A stretch of 64,000 nt of DNA from an uncultured Christensenella sp. (GTDB lineage Bacteria; Bacillota; Clostridia; Christensenellales; Borkfalkiaceae), in contig CAJTUK010000002.1 in NCBI GenBank assembly GCA_910579525.1, positions 1-64,000 of the forward strand. The letters are read 5' to 3'. Of this stretch, positions 50,206-59,347 are shown piece by piece (position 1 is the stretch's first letter; the number at the start of each line of letters is the position of its first letter). Below the pieces are notes generated by a model. It did not search any database and had not been told where the DNA came from. It saw only the letters and a list, made by a program, of their open reading frames with translations. Position numbers and translations under genes: made by a program.

Positions 50206-51180
50206 ATGCAGAAAACGTTGTCTTATATAAGTTTACGCGCGATACGTTCCAACGCGCTTAAAATCCGTAAAATTTTAGGTAAAAAAAAGTTTTACGCCGT
50301 GGTAAAGGCGGACGCCTACGGTCACGGTGCAGAGGAAGTCTCGCGGTGCCTCGAAGATATTGCAGACGGCTTTTGCGTTGCTATATTAGACGAAGGCGTG
50401 GCTCTCCGAGTCGCCGGCATAACCAAGCCCGTTTTGGTGTTCACGCCGCCTCTCGATAAAAATGACGCGGAGCGCGCGCGGTTTTATTCGCTTACGGTTA
50501 CGGTCAACTCTGTGGCTACGGCAAAACTTGTTCAGGGCATACCCTGCCATATAAAAGTAAACACGGGAATGAACCGCGCGGGGTGTACACTATACGAGTT
50601 GCCTTCCGTGCTTAACGCGCTGGATAAAAATTCGGTAAACGGCGTATATTCCCATATGTACGCGCCCGAAAACGCGTCGGCGAGCGCAAGGCAGCTTGCC
50701 GTTTTCAACCGCGCGGAAGAGATAGTAAAAACAAAAATTCCCGACGTCTGCGCCCATATTTCGGCAAGCGGCGGCATTTTACGCGGAGGCGGTTTTTTAA
50801 AGGACGGCGCAAGGGCGGGCATAACGCTTTACGGTTACGCGCCCGCCGGATTTTCGCGCGCGGGGTTCGAGCCGGCGCTCAAAGTTTACGCCCGCCGCAC
50901 GCAGATAACGCCGTTTATCGGCGGCGGAGTCGGCTATAACTTTGCCGATAGAAATTACAAAAATTTGAGCGTTTACCGTCTGGGGTACGCCGACGGGTTT
51001 TTCCGCACCGTGCCCCTCGGCGAAAAAACGCTGTGTATGGACGCTTTCCTGCGCGAAGGCGGCGAAGAAATGCGCCTCGTTATGGCGGACGCCGACGAAT
51101 ACGCCGCGCGGGCGGGCACGATATCTTACGAGGTGTTGACAAACGTCACGCGCCGCTCGGAAAGAATTTATGAAAGATGA
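50206..51180 (+). CDS. alr: Alanine racemase
   Basis: 324 residues, shorter than the usual 360-390. The PLP lysine lies in AVVKADAYGHG, NTGMNRAG and HISASGG line the barrel, and the C-terminal domain has YRLGYADGFFR with the catalytic Tyr and CMDAF; RRSERIYER ends the protein. It makes D-alanine for peptidoglycan. First gene of a seven-gene overlapping operon ending in pheA; overlaps fau by 11 bp. Confidence 0.9.
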   Translation: MQKTLSYISLRAIRSNALKIRKILGKKKFYAVVKADAYGHGAEEVSRCLEDIADGFCVAILDEGVALRVAGITKPVLVFTPPLDKNDAERARFYSLTVTVNSVATAKLVQGIPCHIKVNTGMNRAGCTLYELPSVLNALDKNSVNGVYSHMYAPENASASARQLAVFNRAEEIVKTKIPDVCAHISASGGILRGGGFLKDGARAGITLYGYAPAGFSRAGFEPALKVYARRTQITPFIGGGVGYNFADRNYKNLSVYRLGYADGFFRTVPLGEKTLCMDAFLREGGEEMRLVMADADEYAARAGTISYEVLTNVTRRSERIYER

Positions 51181-51712
51181 ATTAAGATATAAACTCAAAG
51201 TTAAACGCAAGTATTTTTCTGGCGTTCGGCGCGAATTTGCAAACGAAGTAATCGCGCAAACTTTTTTGGCGCGGTTCGGCGGCTATAACAGTTATTTTAT
51301 ATACAATTCGTTCGGCAGCGAGACGGATACCTCGGCTATTATTTCCGCTTTAAAACTCGCGGGCAAAGAGGTTTACCTCCCGCGAACGGAGGGCGAAAAT
51401 ATAGTTCCCGTAGCGTTCGGCAAAACTATAAAGGGCGCTTTCGGCATAGAAGAGCCCCAAGGACAAGCCTTTTTCGGCGATATTGACGTGACGGTAATTC
51501 CGCTTCTCGCCGTCAATTCCCTCGGCTACCGCACGGGCTACGGCAAGGGTTATTACGACAGGTATTTAAAAACCGCCCGCACATATAAAGTCGGGCTGGG
51601 CTATTCTTTCCAGAAGGAAGAATTTACGCAAGACGAATGGGACGAGCCTTTGGACGCGTTCGTTTCGGAAAGGGGGATAGTTTATTTTGAAAACAAAACT
51701 CACCGCGCGTGA
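51170..51712 (+). CDS. 5-formyltetrahydrofolate cyclo-ligase
   Basis: 180 residues. The signature RTGYGKGYYDRYLKTA is complete, with YFIYNSFGSETDT and PVAFGKTIKGAFGIEEP upstream. The enzyme converts 5-formyl-THF to 5,10-methenyl-THF using ATP. It overlaps alr and the membrane protein gene that follows. Confidence 0.94.
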   Translation: MKDELRYKLKVKRKYFSGVRREFANEVIAQTFLARFGGYNSYFIYNSFGSETDTSAIISALKLAGKEVYLPRTEGENIVPVAFGKTIKGAFGIEEPQGQAFFGDIDVTVIPLLAVNSLGYRTGYGKGYYDRYLKTARTYKVGLGYSFQKEEFTQDEWDEPLDAFVSERGIVYFENKTHRA

Positions 51713-52304
51713 AACGCACTTGAAAATCCGCGGGGAAATTCTCGACCTGCTGGCGGGCGCGGCGTTTCCGTTTATGCTGATGCTCATACTTTCGGCAACC
51801 GTCATAGGCTTCATTTCTTACGGCGGAAAGGAAGATATCGCGCTCAAAGCCGTAATTTTAGTCGCGGGAGAACTGTTGCTTGTCGCCGCTACCGTAATTT
51901 TCGGCAAGCAAAACGGCGCTTCGGCGTATAAAAAATCTATTCAGAACGGCACCAAGCGCGAGACGGGCTCGCAGGAGCTCAAAGTTGTGCTGCGCGTCGG
52001 CGAATACGCTTTGTGGAAGGGCATAGTCATACCTTTAATCGTCTGCGTGCCTTTCATTATTATAAATATCATATACTCGGCGGCGCCCAACAAAGCCTGC
52101 GAGTTCATAATGTTTTATATGTTCGGCTGGGCGTATTATCCTTTCGGGCTCATGAATTTGTCGCCGTGGCTCAACTTTATTTGGGTTATTCCTTACGTCG
52201 CGGTGCATGCCGGCGCTTACGTTTACGGCGGCAAGACGGAGAGAAAAAAGCAGGAAATAATAGCAAATCAAAACGAAATTACGGCTAAATGCGGCATAAA
52301 ATGA
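51687..52304 (+). CDS. Four-helix membrane protein, unknown function
   Basis: 205 residues from TTG 51687 (TTG 51720 is an alternative; neither has a strong binding site). Helices lie at about 23-45, 51-71, 108-130 and 155-178; the C-terminal tail is basic. No family recognised. It overlaps the folate ligase gene by 26 bp and rsmD by four bases, so it belongs to the operon; a role in the envelope or ribosome maturation cannot be told. Confidence 0.75.
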   Translation: MKTKLTARETHLKIRGEILDLLAGAAFPFMLMLILSATVIGFISYGGKEDIALKAVILVAGELLLVAATVIFGKQNGASAYKKSIQNGTKRETGSQELKVVLRVGEYALWKGIVIPLIVCVPFIIINIIYSAAPNKACEFIMFYMFGWAYYPFGLMNLSPWLNFIWVIPYVAVHAGAYVYGGKTERKKQEIIANQNEITAKCGIK

Positions 52305-52834
52305 GAATAATAAGCGGTAAATACAGGGGGCTCAAACTTGCCGAGTTTGCGGGCGCGGATATTCGGCCCACGGCGGACAGGGTTAAAGAAAGCCTTTTCA
52401 ACATATTGTACGGCAGGGTTGCGGGAGCGCGGGCGCTCGACTTGTTTTGCGGAAGCGGCAATCTGGGGATAGAGTGTCTGTCCCGCGGGGCCGAATTCGT
52501 GCACTTTAACGACTGTTCGACAGAAAGCGTAAAAGTGCTCAAACAAAACCTGCAAAAAATCAAAGAAACAGGCTTTTCGGTTACAAATCTCGACTATGCC
52601 GCATGTCTTGCGAGCGTAAAAGGGTTCGACCTTATTTTTATAGACCCGCCTTACAGGCTCGATATCGGCGCGACCGCCCTTCGTCTTATTGCCGAAAAGC
52701 GTATTCTCAACAGCGGCGGTATAGCCGTTTACGAGCGGGACAGAGCCTTTTTGGGAGAAATAGAGGGCTTGAACGTATTCGACGAGCGCAAGTACGGCAA
52801 TACGTATCTCACCTTTTTCGAGGTTTCAAAATGA
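52301..52834 (+). CDS. rsmD: 16S rRNA (guanine966-N2)-methyltransferase
   Basis: 177 residues from ATG 52301 (overlap ATGA with the previous gene). RsmD motifs are MRIISGKYRGLKL, RPTADRVKESLFNIL, SAM-site LDLFCGSGNLGIECLSRGA and catalytic IDPPY. It methylates 16S rRNA in the 30S subunit and is commonly paired with coaD, as here. Confidence 0.95.
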   Translation: MRIISGKYRGLKLAEFAGADIRPTADRVKESLFNILYGRVAGARALDLFCGSGNLGIECLSRGAEFVHFNDCSTESVKVLKQNLQKIKETGFSVTNLDYAACLASVKGFDLIFIDPPYRLDIGATALRLIAEKRILNSGGIAVYERDRAFLGEIEGLNVFDERKYGNTYLTFFEVSK

Positions 52835-53319
52835 AAAAATGCGTCTTTGCGGGCACTTTCGACCCGCCTACGAAAGGTCACGTCCAAATAGTGGAAAAGT
52901 GCCTTAAAATATTCGACGAAACCGTGGTGGCCGTTATGGTCAATCCGGAAAAGACCCCGTTTTTATCGGTTGACGAGCGCGAAAATCTTTTAAAAAAGTT
53001 GTTTGAGGGCGAGCCTCGCGTCAAAGTGCGCACGTTTTACGGCGCGGCTGTGGATCTTTTAAAACAAGAAAACACGCCCTTTTACGTTCGCGGCGTAAGA
53101 GACGCAACCGACTTCGAATACGAAAACCGCGATAACTTTGCAAGCAAAAAACTGTTCGGAGATATAATCACTATTTATCTTCCCGCCGAGCAGGAGAGCG
53201 TGCACGTAAGTTCTTCGCTCGTGAGGACTTCGCTAAAATTCGGCAAAGATATTTTCGACTATGTGCCCGAAAAAATAAAAGAAGACGTTATTAAATTACA
53301 GAGGAAACGCAATGTTTGA
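52831..53319 (+). CDS. coaD: Phosphopantetheine adenylyltransferase
   Basis: 162 residues from ATG 52831 (ATGA overlap with rsmD). It has GTFDPPTKGH with the nucleotidyltransferase T/HxGH motif, YVRGVRDATDFEYE and the VSSSLVRTSLKFG end motif. It makes dephospho-CoA. The earlier start of a longer open frame lies deep in rsmD and is not used. Confidence 0.96.
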   Translation: MKKCVFAGTFDPPTKGHVQIVEKCLKIFDETVVAVMVNPEKTPFLSVDERENLLKKLFEGEPRVKVRTFYGAAVDLLKQENTPFYVRGVRDATDFEYENRDNFASKKLFGDIITIYLPAEQESVHVSSSLVRTSLKFGKDIFDYVPEKIKEDVIKLQRKRNV

Positions 53320-54334
53320 AAAGCAGATAAAAATCCCCTCCCATACCGAAATACTCGAAAATTCGCCCCTTCCCGAGGCGCTTAAAAAAATAAAGCTTGC
53401 AAGAGATAAAGAGATAGCAAACGTTATTTCGGGCAACAGCGACAAACTTATTTTGATAGTCGGTCCTTGCTCCGCGCACGAACAAAAACCCGTTCTCGAT
53501 TACGTCGAGAGGCTGGGCAAACTCAACGAAAAGGTTAAAGACAAACTCGTGCTCGTGCCCAGAATTTACACCGGTAAACCCCGCACGCGCGGCGTCGGCT
53601 ACAAGGGAATGTTCTCCCAGCCCGATCCCTCTAAATCAGAGGATATATTGAGGGGAATTTACGCTATACGCGAGCTTAACGTCAAGGCGATAGAGGTCGG
53701 CGGACTTTCCGCCGCGGACGAAATGCTCTACCCCGAAAATATTCATTACGTAGAAGATTTGCTCTCCTATATCGCCGTGGGGGCGCGTTCCAGCGAGAAC
53801 CAGATGCACAGGCAGGTCGCCAGCGGCGTAGAGGTGGCGGTGGGCGTCAAAAATCCCATGAGCGGCTCGGTGCTCGCACTACTCAACTCCGTTTATGCGG
53901 TGCAGAGCGCACAGGTTTTCAAACTCAACGGCTGGCAGGTTAAAACCGACGGCAATCCGCTCGCCCACTCCATACTGCGCGGCGCGGTGGACGGTTACGG
54001 TCACGACGTGCCCAATTTCCATTACGAAACGGTAATGCAGGTGGCGGAAGGCTACGCAAAATCGGGCATGAAAAACCCCGCCATTATCATAGACGCAAAC
54101 CACTCCAACAGCGGAAAGCAGTTTTATCAGCAGATAAGGATATGTGAAGAGGTAATGCAAAACCGCGGCTACGACGCGGATTTTAAAAAGATAGTAAAGG
54201 GCTTTATGATAGAGAGCTTTTTAGAGGAAGGGTGCCAGAGTGAAGACAAGGTTTACGGCAAGTCCATAACCGACCCTTGCCTCGGCTGGAAAGACACGGA
54301 GAGGCTCATTCTCGACGTGGCGGAGAAGGCGTGA
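53312..54334 (+). CDS. aroF: 3-deoxy-7-phosphoheptulonate synthase (type I)
   Basis: 340 residues. AroG/F/H-type motifs are IVGPCSAHEQKPVLDY, LVPRIYTGKPRTRGVGYKG, GARSSENQMHRQVASG, IIDANHSNSGK and FMIESFLEEGCQ. It condenses PEP and erythrose-4-phosphate at the entry of the shikimate pathway. Its neighbour pheA suggests Phe control, but feedback specificity cannot be read. The start overlaps coaD by 8 bp. Confidence 0.95.
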   Translation: MFEKQIKIPSHTEILENSPLPEALKKIKLARDKEIANVISGNSDKLILIVGPCSAHEQKPVLDYVERLGKLNEKVKDKLVLVPRIYTGKPRTRGVGYKGMFSQPDPSKSEDILRGIYAIRELNVKAIEVGGLSAADEMLYPENIHYVEDLLSYIAVGARSSENQMHRQVASGVEVAVGVKNPMSGSVLALLNSVYAVQSAQVFKLNGWQVKTDGNPLAHSILRGAVDGYGHDVPNFHYETVMQVAEGYAKSGMKNPAIIIDANHSNSGKQFYQQIRICEEVMQNRGYDADFKKIVKGFMIESFLEEGCQSEDKVYGKSITDPCLGWKDTERLILDVAEKA

Positions 54335-55155
54335 TGTCCGCCGTAGCTTATCTCGGTCCGGAGGGGAGCTATTCGCACCTTGCGGTCGGTTTGCTCGCGC
54401 CGAGCGCTAAAAAGGTTGCCTTTTCTTCCTTTCCGCTCGTCGTTGGAGCGCTTTTAAATGGCGAGTGCAATCTCGCCGTACTGCCGATAGAAAACAGCCT
54501 TAACGGCGCGGTGCTCGCCAATATCGATTTGTTGCAACAGTCGCAGGGGCTGGTTGCCGTCAAAACGGCAAGGCTCGGGCTCGACCACCGTCTCGCTTAT
54601 CTCGACGGCGCGGATATGCGCGGTATTTCGCGCATATATTCGCACGAACAGCCTTTGGCGCAGTGTGCGGAATATCTTTTTAAAAACTTTCCCGCCGCAC
54701 AACTCATAGCAACGCAATCCACTACGGCGAGTCTGGAAAAAGTAAAAACTTTTGCGGACGCGGCTATTGTCGGCGCTCACGTAAAAAGGGAGGGGATAAC
54801 CCTTTCCCCCCGCAATATAGCAGACTTTCCGCACAATTACACAGACTTTTTGCTCGTTAAAAAGGGCGTTGCGGACGTAAACGCAAAGACTGACAGAATT
54901 TTCTTTTCGGTAACCTGCCGCCACTCGTCGGGCGCGCTTTTGGGGATATTGGAACCTCTGCGCTCGGGCGGACTCAATATGACTAAAATCCAGTCCCGCC
55001 CCATTAAGGGCTCTGCCGGAGAATACCGCTTTTTTATAGAAGTGGAGGGGGATTATTCCTCCGAAACCGTGCGCAAAGTTCTTGAAGGTGTAGAAAATAT
55101 TTCCAACTCGTTCAAAATACTCGGCGCGTATCTTTCAGACGGCGAGCATAAGTAA
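54334..55155 (+). CDS. pheA: Prephenate dehydratase
   Basis: 273 residues from ATG 54334 (TGATG overlap with aroF). The dehydratase domain has YLGPEGSYSHLA, PIENSLNGAV and ATQSTTASLEKV; the C-terminal ACT domain has LEPLRSGGLNMTKIQSRPIK and is the Phe sensor in this family. No chorismate mutase domain is fused. It overlaps convergent ylbJ by 21 bp. Confidence 0.95.
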   Translation: MSAVAYLGPEGSYSHLAVGLLAPSAKKVAFSSFPLVVGALLNGECNLAVLPIENSLNGAVLANIDLLQQSQGLVAVKTARLGLDHRLAYLDGADMRGISRIYSHEQPLAQCAEYLFKNFPAAQLIATQSTTASLEKVKTFADAAIVGAHVKREGITLSPRNIADFPHNYTDFLLVKKGVADVNAKTDRIFFSVTCRHSSGALLGILEPLRSGGLNMTKIQSRPIKGSAGEYRFFIEVEGDYSSETVRKVLEGVENISNSFKILGAYLSDGEHK

Positions 55156-56079
55156 ACCAAAGCATATTACCGCCTGAATTAATTTTACCGCTGCGAATTT
55201 AAAGGGGTTTACTCCGGCAGGGATCAGATAAGACAGCTGTTGCAGCAGTATCGAAGCCCCGCCGAACGTCACTAAAAATCCCGCAAGTGCAACGGGGAGC
55301 TTCCCGCCCGTTGCGGCAAGCGCGCGGCAACCGGTGGTTGCTTCTATGAATCCCGAACACAGCGCGGCGGAAGTTTGTCCGTCCATAAATATATTAAAAA
55401 ATTTTTCAAGCGGAAAAAATAACGAAAAGTCGGCGCAAAAGCAGGCGACCACATAAAAAAACGCGATAAACCCGCCCGCGGTGCAAACGGCGGTAACCGC
55501 TCCGTAAAAGCTGTTATATAGCACGTTTTTATCGGGCGCGGGCGCTTTTTTTACCGCGTTGCTTCCGCCGTCTTTGGAAAAAAGCGAAATTACGAGCGAA
55601 ACAGAAATTACGGCTATCAGGTGGCACAACAGTATTTTAACGCCGTAAATCTTATCGCCGAACATTTTGAACCCCACGCTGCCTATAATGAATAGCGGGC
55701 CGGAGGCGGAACACAGATACGCGGTTTTTGCGGTCTGACTTTTCGATATCGCCCCGCTCTCGTAAAACTCCGCCACGACTTTGCTCCCCGCCGGGTAGCC
55801 GGAGCAGACCGCCAGCAAAAAACACGCGGCGGCGGCAGGAGGGAATTTAAACTTTCCCGTTACCTTTTTTAACGGTAAAGAAGCCTTTTCGGCTATCCCC
55901 GTCTTTACGAAAATAAGCGTTATCACCATAAACGGGAACAGCGAGGGCAATACGCATTCCGCCCACATGGCGAACCCCTGAAAGCAACGTGTCACGTACC
56001 GCTCGGGATAAATTATCACCGCCGCGGCGAAAGCAAGCAGGCATAAACACAAAAAAACGTATTTTAATTTTCTTTTCAT
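55135..56079 (-). CDS. ylbJ: Sporulation integral membrane protein YlbJ
   Basis: 314 residues with about eight membrane helices. Conserved parts are MWAECVLPSLFPFMVITLIF, LAVCSGYPAGSKVV and AYLCSASGPLFIIGSVG; FGGASILLQQLSYL near the end. In Bacillus YlbJ is needed for resistant spores. The gene has no Shine-Dalgarno site. Its presence supports an endospore-forming ancestry, though loss of sporulation is common in such lineages. Confidence 0.9.
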   Translation of the reverse strand: MKRKLKYVFLCLCLLAFAAAVIIYPERYVTRCFQGFAMWAECVLPSLFPFMVITLIFVKTGIAEKASLPLKKVTGKFKFPPAAAACFLLAVCSGYPAGSKVVAEFYESGAISKSQTAKTAYLCSASGPLFIIGSVGFKMFGDKIYGVKILLCHLIAVISVSLVISLFSKDGGSNAVKKAPAPDKNVLYNSFYGAVTAVCTAGGFIAFFYVVACFCADFSLFFPLEKFFNIFMDGQTSAALCSGFIEATTGCRALAATGGKLPVALAGFLVTFGGASILLQQLSYLIPAGVNPFKFAAVKLIQAVICFGLLMLAV

Positions 56080-56112
56080 TCTATAAATAAATATTTTTCT
56101 TAAGGTGAATTT

Positions 56113-56904
56113 ATGAGTAAATCATTGGGACTTGCACTCGGCAGCGGCGGCTCGCGCGGGGTTGCTCACGCAGGATTTTTGCTTGCCCTCGAAGATGAGG
56201 GAATAAAGCCCGATTACATAGCGGGCTGTTCTATGGGCGCGGTTATCGGCGGCTGTTACGCGAGCGGTATGACCGCGAAAGAAATAAGGGAGGCGATTCT
56301 CGCCGTAAAAGCGCGAGATATCCTCGATATGACACCCGCGGTAATTACCAAAATGTCTATTTTGCGCGGTAAAAAGGTGAGGGATTTGCTCGTCGAATTC
56401 GTGCGCGTGAAAAATATAGAAGATATGCCCATACCTTTCCGTTGCGTGGCAACCGAACTGTATTCTGGCAAACTGCACGTCTTTACGGAAGGCGACGCCG
56501 CGGCTGCGATTCAGGCGTCGAGCACTATCCCTACGGTATTCCGTCCGTTGCAGATAAATGATATGATGTTCGTCGACGGCGGCTGTCTTTGCCGCGTTCC
56601 TGTGCGTGTGGTAAAAGAAATGGGCGCCGACGTCGTTGTCGCGGTCGACGCTCTCAAAAACGCCGCGCAGCCCGTAGATAAGGTGCATAACATAGTTTCT
56701 ATGGTCTTGCGCGTGTTCGACATAATGGATACTCACCAGACCGAAATGGCGCGCGAGCTCGAAAAGGGCATGTGCGACCTCTTGATCGAGCCCGAAATGG
56801 ACGGAATGAGCCAGTACCTGATAAAAGACCTTGATAAGGCGTTCGACGAGGGATATGCGGCGGGCAAAGCCAACATAGCAAAAATAAAGGAACTTTTAAA
56901 ATAA
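56113..56904 (+). CDS. Patatin-like phospholipase (NTE/RssA family)
   Basis: 263 residues, ATG 56113 after AAGGTG. Oxyanion motif GSGGSRGVAHAG, nucleophile Ser in GCSMG, dyad Asp in DGG and the linking region SSTIPTVFRPLQINDMMFVDGG are all intact. It is a lipid acyl hydrolase, cytosolic. It shares a base with rarA (TAATG). Confidence 0.93.
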   Translation: MSKSLGLALGSGGSRGVAHAGFLLALEDEGIKPDYIAGCSMGAVIGGCYASGMTAKEIREAILAVKARDILDMTPAVITKMSILRGKKVRDLLVEFVRVKNIEDMPIPFRCVATELYSGKLHVFTEGDAAAAIQASSTIPTVFRPLQINDMMFVDGGCLCRVPVRVVKEMGADVVVAVDALKNAAQPVDKVHNIVSMVLRVFDIMDTHQTEMARELEKGMCDLLIEPEMDGMSQYLIKDLDKAFDEGYAAGKANIAKIKELLK

Positions 56905-58223
56905 TGTCTTTTGACCTGTTCGATTTAAACGGCAACGAAAACGATGCAAAGCCGCTTGCCGAGCGCATGCGCGCTAACAACTTAAACGATTTTATCGGTC
57001 AGCCCCACATAGTGGGGGAGGGCTCGCTGTTGCGCCGCGCCATTTCGCTGGACAGGCTCGGCAGCTGCATTTTCTGGGGCCCTCCCGGCACGGGTAAAAC
57101 CACGCTCGCCAACATAGTCGCGGCAACCACTCACGGCGAGTTCATTAAGTTGAACGCCGTACAGGCAGGCGTTGCCGACGTCAAAAGAGCCGTGGAAACC
57201 GCGCGCGACAATTTAAAAATGTACGGCAAACGCACTTATCTCATGCTTGACGAGTGCCACCGCTTCAATAAAACGCAATCCGATTCGCTCCTCCCCGCAA
57301 TAGAGCAGGGTACAATTATTTTTATAGGTTCCACAACCGAAAATCCCTTCGCGGCAATGACCCCCGCAATAGTTTCCCGTTGCAGAGTCTTTGAGTTTAA
57401 AAGGCTTTCGTTCGAAGATATTCGGGGGGCAATGGTCAAAGCCCTCAAAGATAAAAGGAGGGGGCTGGGCGGATATTCGGTTACCGTCGAAGACGAAGCT
57501 CTCGACCACATAGCCCGTACGGCGGGCGGCGATATGCGTACGGCGTACAACGCGCTCGAACTCGCCGTTTTAACAACTCCTCCAAAGCAGGACGGCAGTA
57601 TAACCGTCACCCTCGCCGACGCGGAGCAGTCTATACAAAAAAAATCTCTTTCTTATAACGAAGACGCTTTCTACGACTATTTGTCGGCTTTTTGCAAATC
57701 GCTCCGCGGCAGCGACTCGAACGCCGCGCTCTACTACGCTATGCGGCTCATAGAGGGCGGTTGCGACCCTATGACTGTGGCGAGGCGGCTGGTAATTCAC
57801 TCTTCCGAGGACGTGGGTATGTCCGACCCTAATGCGCTCGTCGTGGCTACGTCGGCAATGTACGCGCTTGAAAAAACGGGTTATCCGGAGGGGCTTATTC
57901 CCCTTTCCAACGCGATAATTTACGTTTGCGAAGCGCCTAAAAGCAACAGCGTGGTCACGGCTATGAACGCGGCTAAACGCGACGCTACCGAAGTGCGCGA
58001 CGACGACGGCGTTCCGCCTTACCTCAAAGACAACACCTTCGGCGACAAACAAACCAAGGCGCAGAGCGGAAAATATAAATATCCTCACGACTATTCGGGC
58101 GGATACGTAGAACAGCAGTACTTGCCAGACGGGTTAAAAGACAAAATTTATTACACTCCTTCGGACTACGGTTACGAGCGAACGGTAAAAGAAATAAGAA
58201 AAAACAAAGGGAAATTAAAATAA
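56904..58223 (+). CDS. rarA: Replication-associated recombination protein A (MgsA)
   Basis: 439 residues. AAA+ motifs are Walker A WGPPGTGKTTLAN, Walker B LMLDECHRF, sensor IIFIGSTTENP and arginine finger ...AIVSRC. The C-terminal YEDAFYDYLSAFCKSLRG-like tetramerisation part and HDYSGGYVEQQYLP close the protein. It acts at stalled forks with SSB and recombination proteins. Confidence 0.96.
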   Translation: MSFDLFDLNGNENDAKPLAERMRANNLNDFIGQPHIVGEGSLLRRAISLDRLGSCIFWGPPGTGKTTLANIVAATTHGEFIKLNAVQAGVADVKRAVETARDNLKMYGKRTYLMLDECHRFNKTQSDSLLPAIEQGTIIFIGSTTENPFAAMTPAIVSRCRVFEFKRLSFEDIRGAMVKALKDKRRGLGGYSVTVEDEALDHIARTAGGDMRTAYNALELAVLTTPPKQDGSITVTLADAEQSIQKKSLSYNEDAFYDYLSAFCKSLRGSDSNAALYYAMRLIEGGCDPMTVARRLVIHSSEDVGMSDPNALVVATSAMYALEKTGYPEGLIPLSNAIIYVCEAPKSNSVVTAMNAAKRDATEVRDDDGVPPYLKDNTFGDKQTKAQSGKYKYPHDYSGGYVEQQYLPDGLKDKIYYTPSDYGYERTVKEIRKNKGKLK

Positions 58224-58228
58224 AAAAC

Positions 58229-58258
58229 AGCTCCCCGCAATTTTGAGGAGCTTTTTTT
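58229..58258 (+). terminator. Terminator of rarA
   Basis: AGCTCC (58229-58234) pairs with GGAGCT (58247-58252) across a 12-base loop and is followed by seven T residues. Confidence 0.88.
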
Positions 58259-58535
58259 TATAAAAAATTAATTGGATAAGCCATATAAACAATCTGCGTT
58301 TTCGTTAAGTAAAACACATAATTTATAAGGCGCGTCAACCTAATGATAATTTTGATTTAAAAGCGCGGGAGCAGACAATGCTCCCGTTTTTTTGCGCCGT
58401 TAAAACGCATAATGAGCGGGCGGGCTTAATATTATAAAGCGTAGGGGTGAGCGCAACGTTTCACCTTTTCGCCGAAAACGTCTGTTTTTTGACGTTATTA
58501 GACAAATTGTGCGGTGTTAATCCGCATTAATATAG
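58259..58535 (+). other. Intergenic region with an orphan terminator
   Basis: This gap contains a second, unrelated hairpin: CGGGAGC (58366-58372), loop AGACAAT, GCTCCCG (58380-58386), then seven T residues. As rarA already has its own terminator, a short RNA of about 70-100 bases ending at 58393 may lie between. No open frame and no clear promoter are visible in 58260-58365, so the RNA is only a possibility. Confidence 0.45.
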
Positions 58536-58544
58536 GTGGGCAAC

Positions 58545-59315
58545 TTGATAGGCACGGTTAAATTCAAGACAGTTATTACTTTTATAGCAACGGCGGTTAT
58601 AATTGCCGTTTTATCGGTATCGGCTTATTTTACAGGCGCATACGCCGTGTTTTACGGCAACAGCCCGCGCCTTATTCCTATATATTGCGTCGAGCGTGAA
58701 GAAAAGGTGTGTTCGGTAACTTTCGACTGCGCCTGGGGCACCGAATACACCGATAAAATTCTTACCGCGCTCAAAAATTCAAACGTGCGCGCTACGTTTT
58801 TTATGGTGGAGTTCTGGGCTGAAAAATATCCCGACTATGTAAAAAAGATAGACGAAAGCGGTTGCGAAATAGGCACGCATTCTTCAACGCACTCATATAT
58901 GTCTAAACTCAACGCCGAGGGTATAAAGGCGGAGCTGACAACCTCGTCGGAGGCGATAAAGTCGGTTACGGGCAAAGAGGTGGATCTCTTCCGCGCGCCC
59001 TACGGCGACTACGACGACGAACTTATAAAAACGGCTTCGGAACTCGGTTATTACACCATACAGTGGGACGTAGACAGTCTGGACTGGAAAGACCTTTCCG
59101 CTTCCGACATAGCCATGAGGGTTATAAACGGCGTAAAACCCGGTTCTATCGTGCTTATGCACAACAACGGCCTGCATACTGCGGAGGCGGTGCCCGTCAT
59201 ACTTGAAACGCTCAAAAACAGGGGCTATTCCATAGTTCCGGTGGGCGAACTCATTTTCCGCGAAAATTACACCGTAGACGGTACGGGTAAACAGAAGCCT
59301 GTCGCGCAGGCGTGA
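58545..59315 (+). CDS. PdaB-like polysaccharide deacetylase
   Basis: 256 residues from TTG 58545, five bases after the AGGTGGG site; a GTG at 58536 overlaps that site. One N-terminal membrane helix (about 10-30) anchors a NodB domain. Motifs are VTFDCAWGTEYT (Asp but second Asp replaced, as in PdaB), HSSTHSYMSKL with the metal His pair, FRAPYGDYDDE, and SIVLMHNN. PdaB-type deacetylases act on spore cortex peptidoglycan. Confidence 0.85.
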   Translation: MIGTVKFKTVITFIATAVIIAVLSVSAYFTGAYAVFYGNSPRLIPIYCVEREEKVCSVTFDCAWGTEYTDKILTALKNSNVRATFFMVEFWAEKYPDYVKKIDESGCEIGTHSSTHSYMSKLNAEGIKAELTTSSEAIKSVTGKEVDLFRAPYGDYDDELIKTASELGYYTIQWDVDSLDWKDLSASDIAMRVINGVKPGSIVLMHNNGLHTAEAVPVILETLKNRGYSIVPVGELIFRENYTVDGTGKQKPVAQA

Positions 59316-59347
59316 AAATCGGCAAGAAAAACTCATTGGGAGGAATT

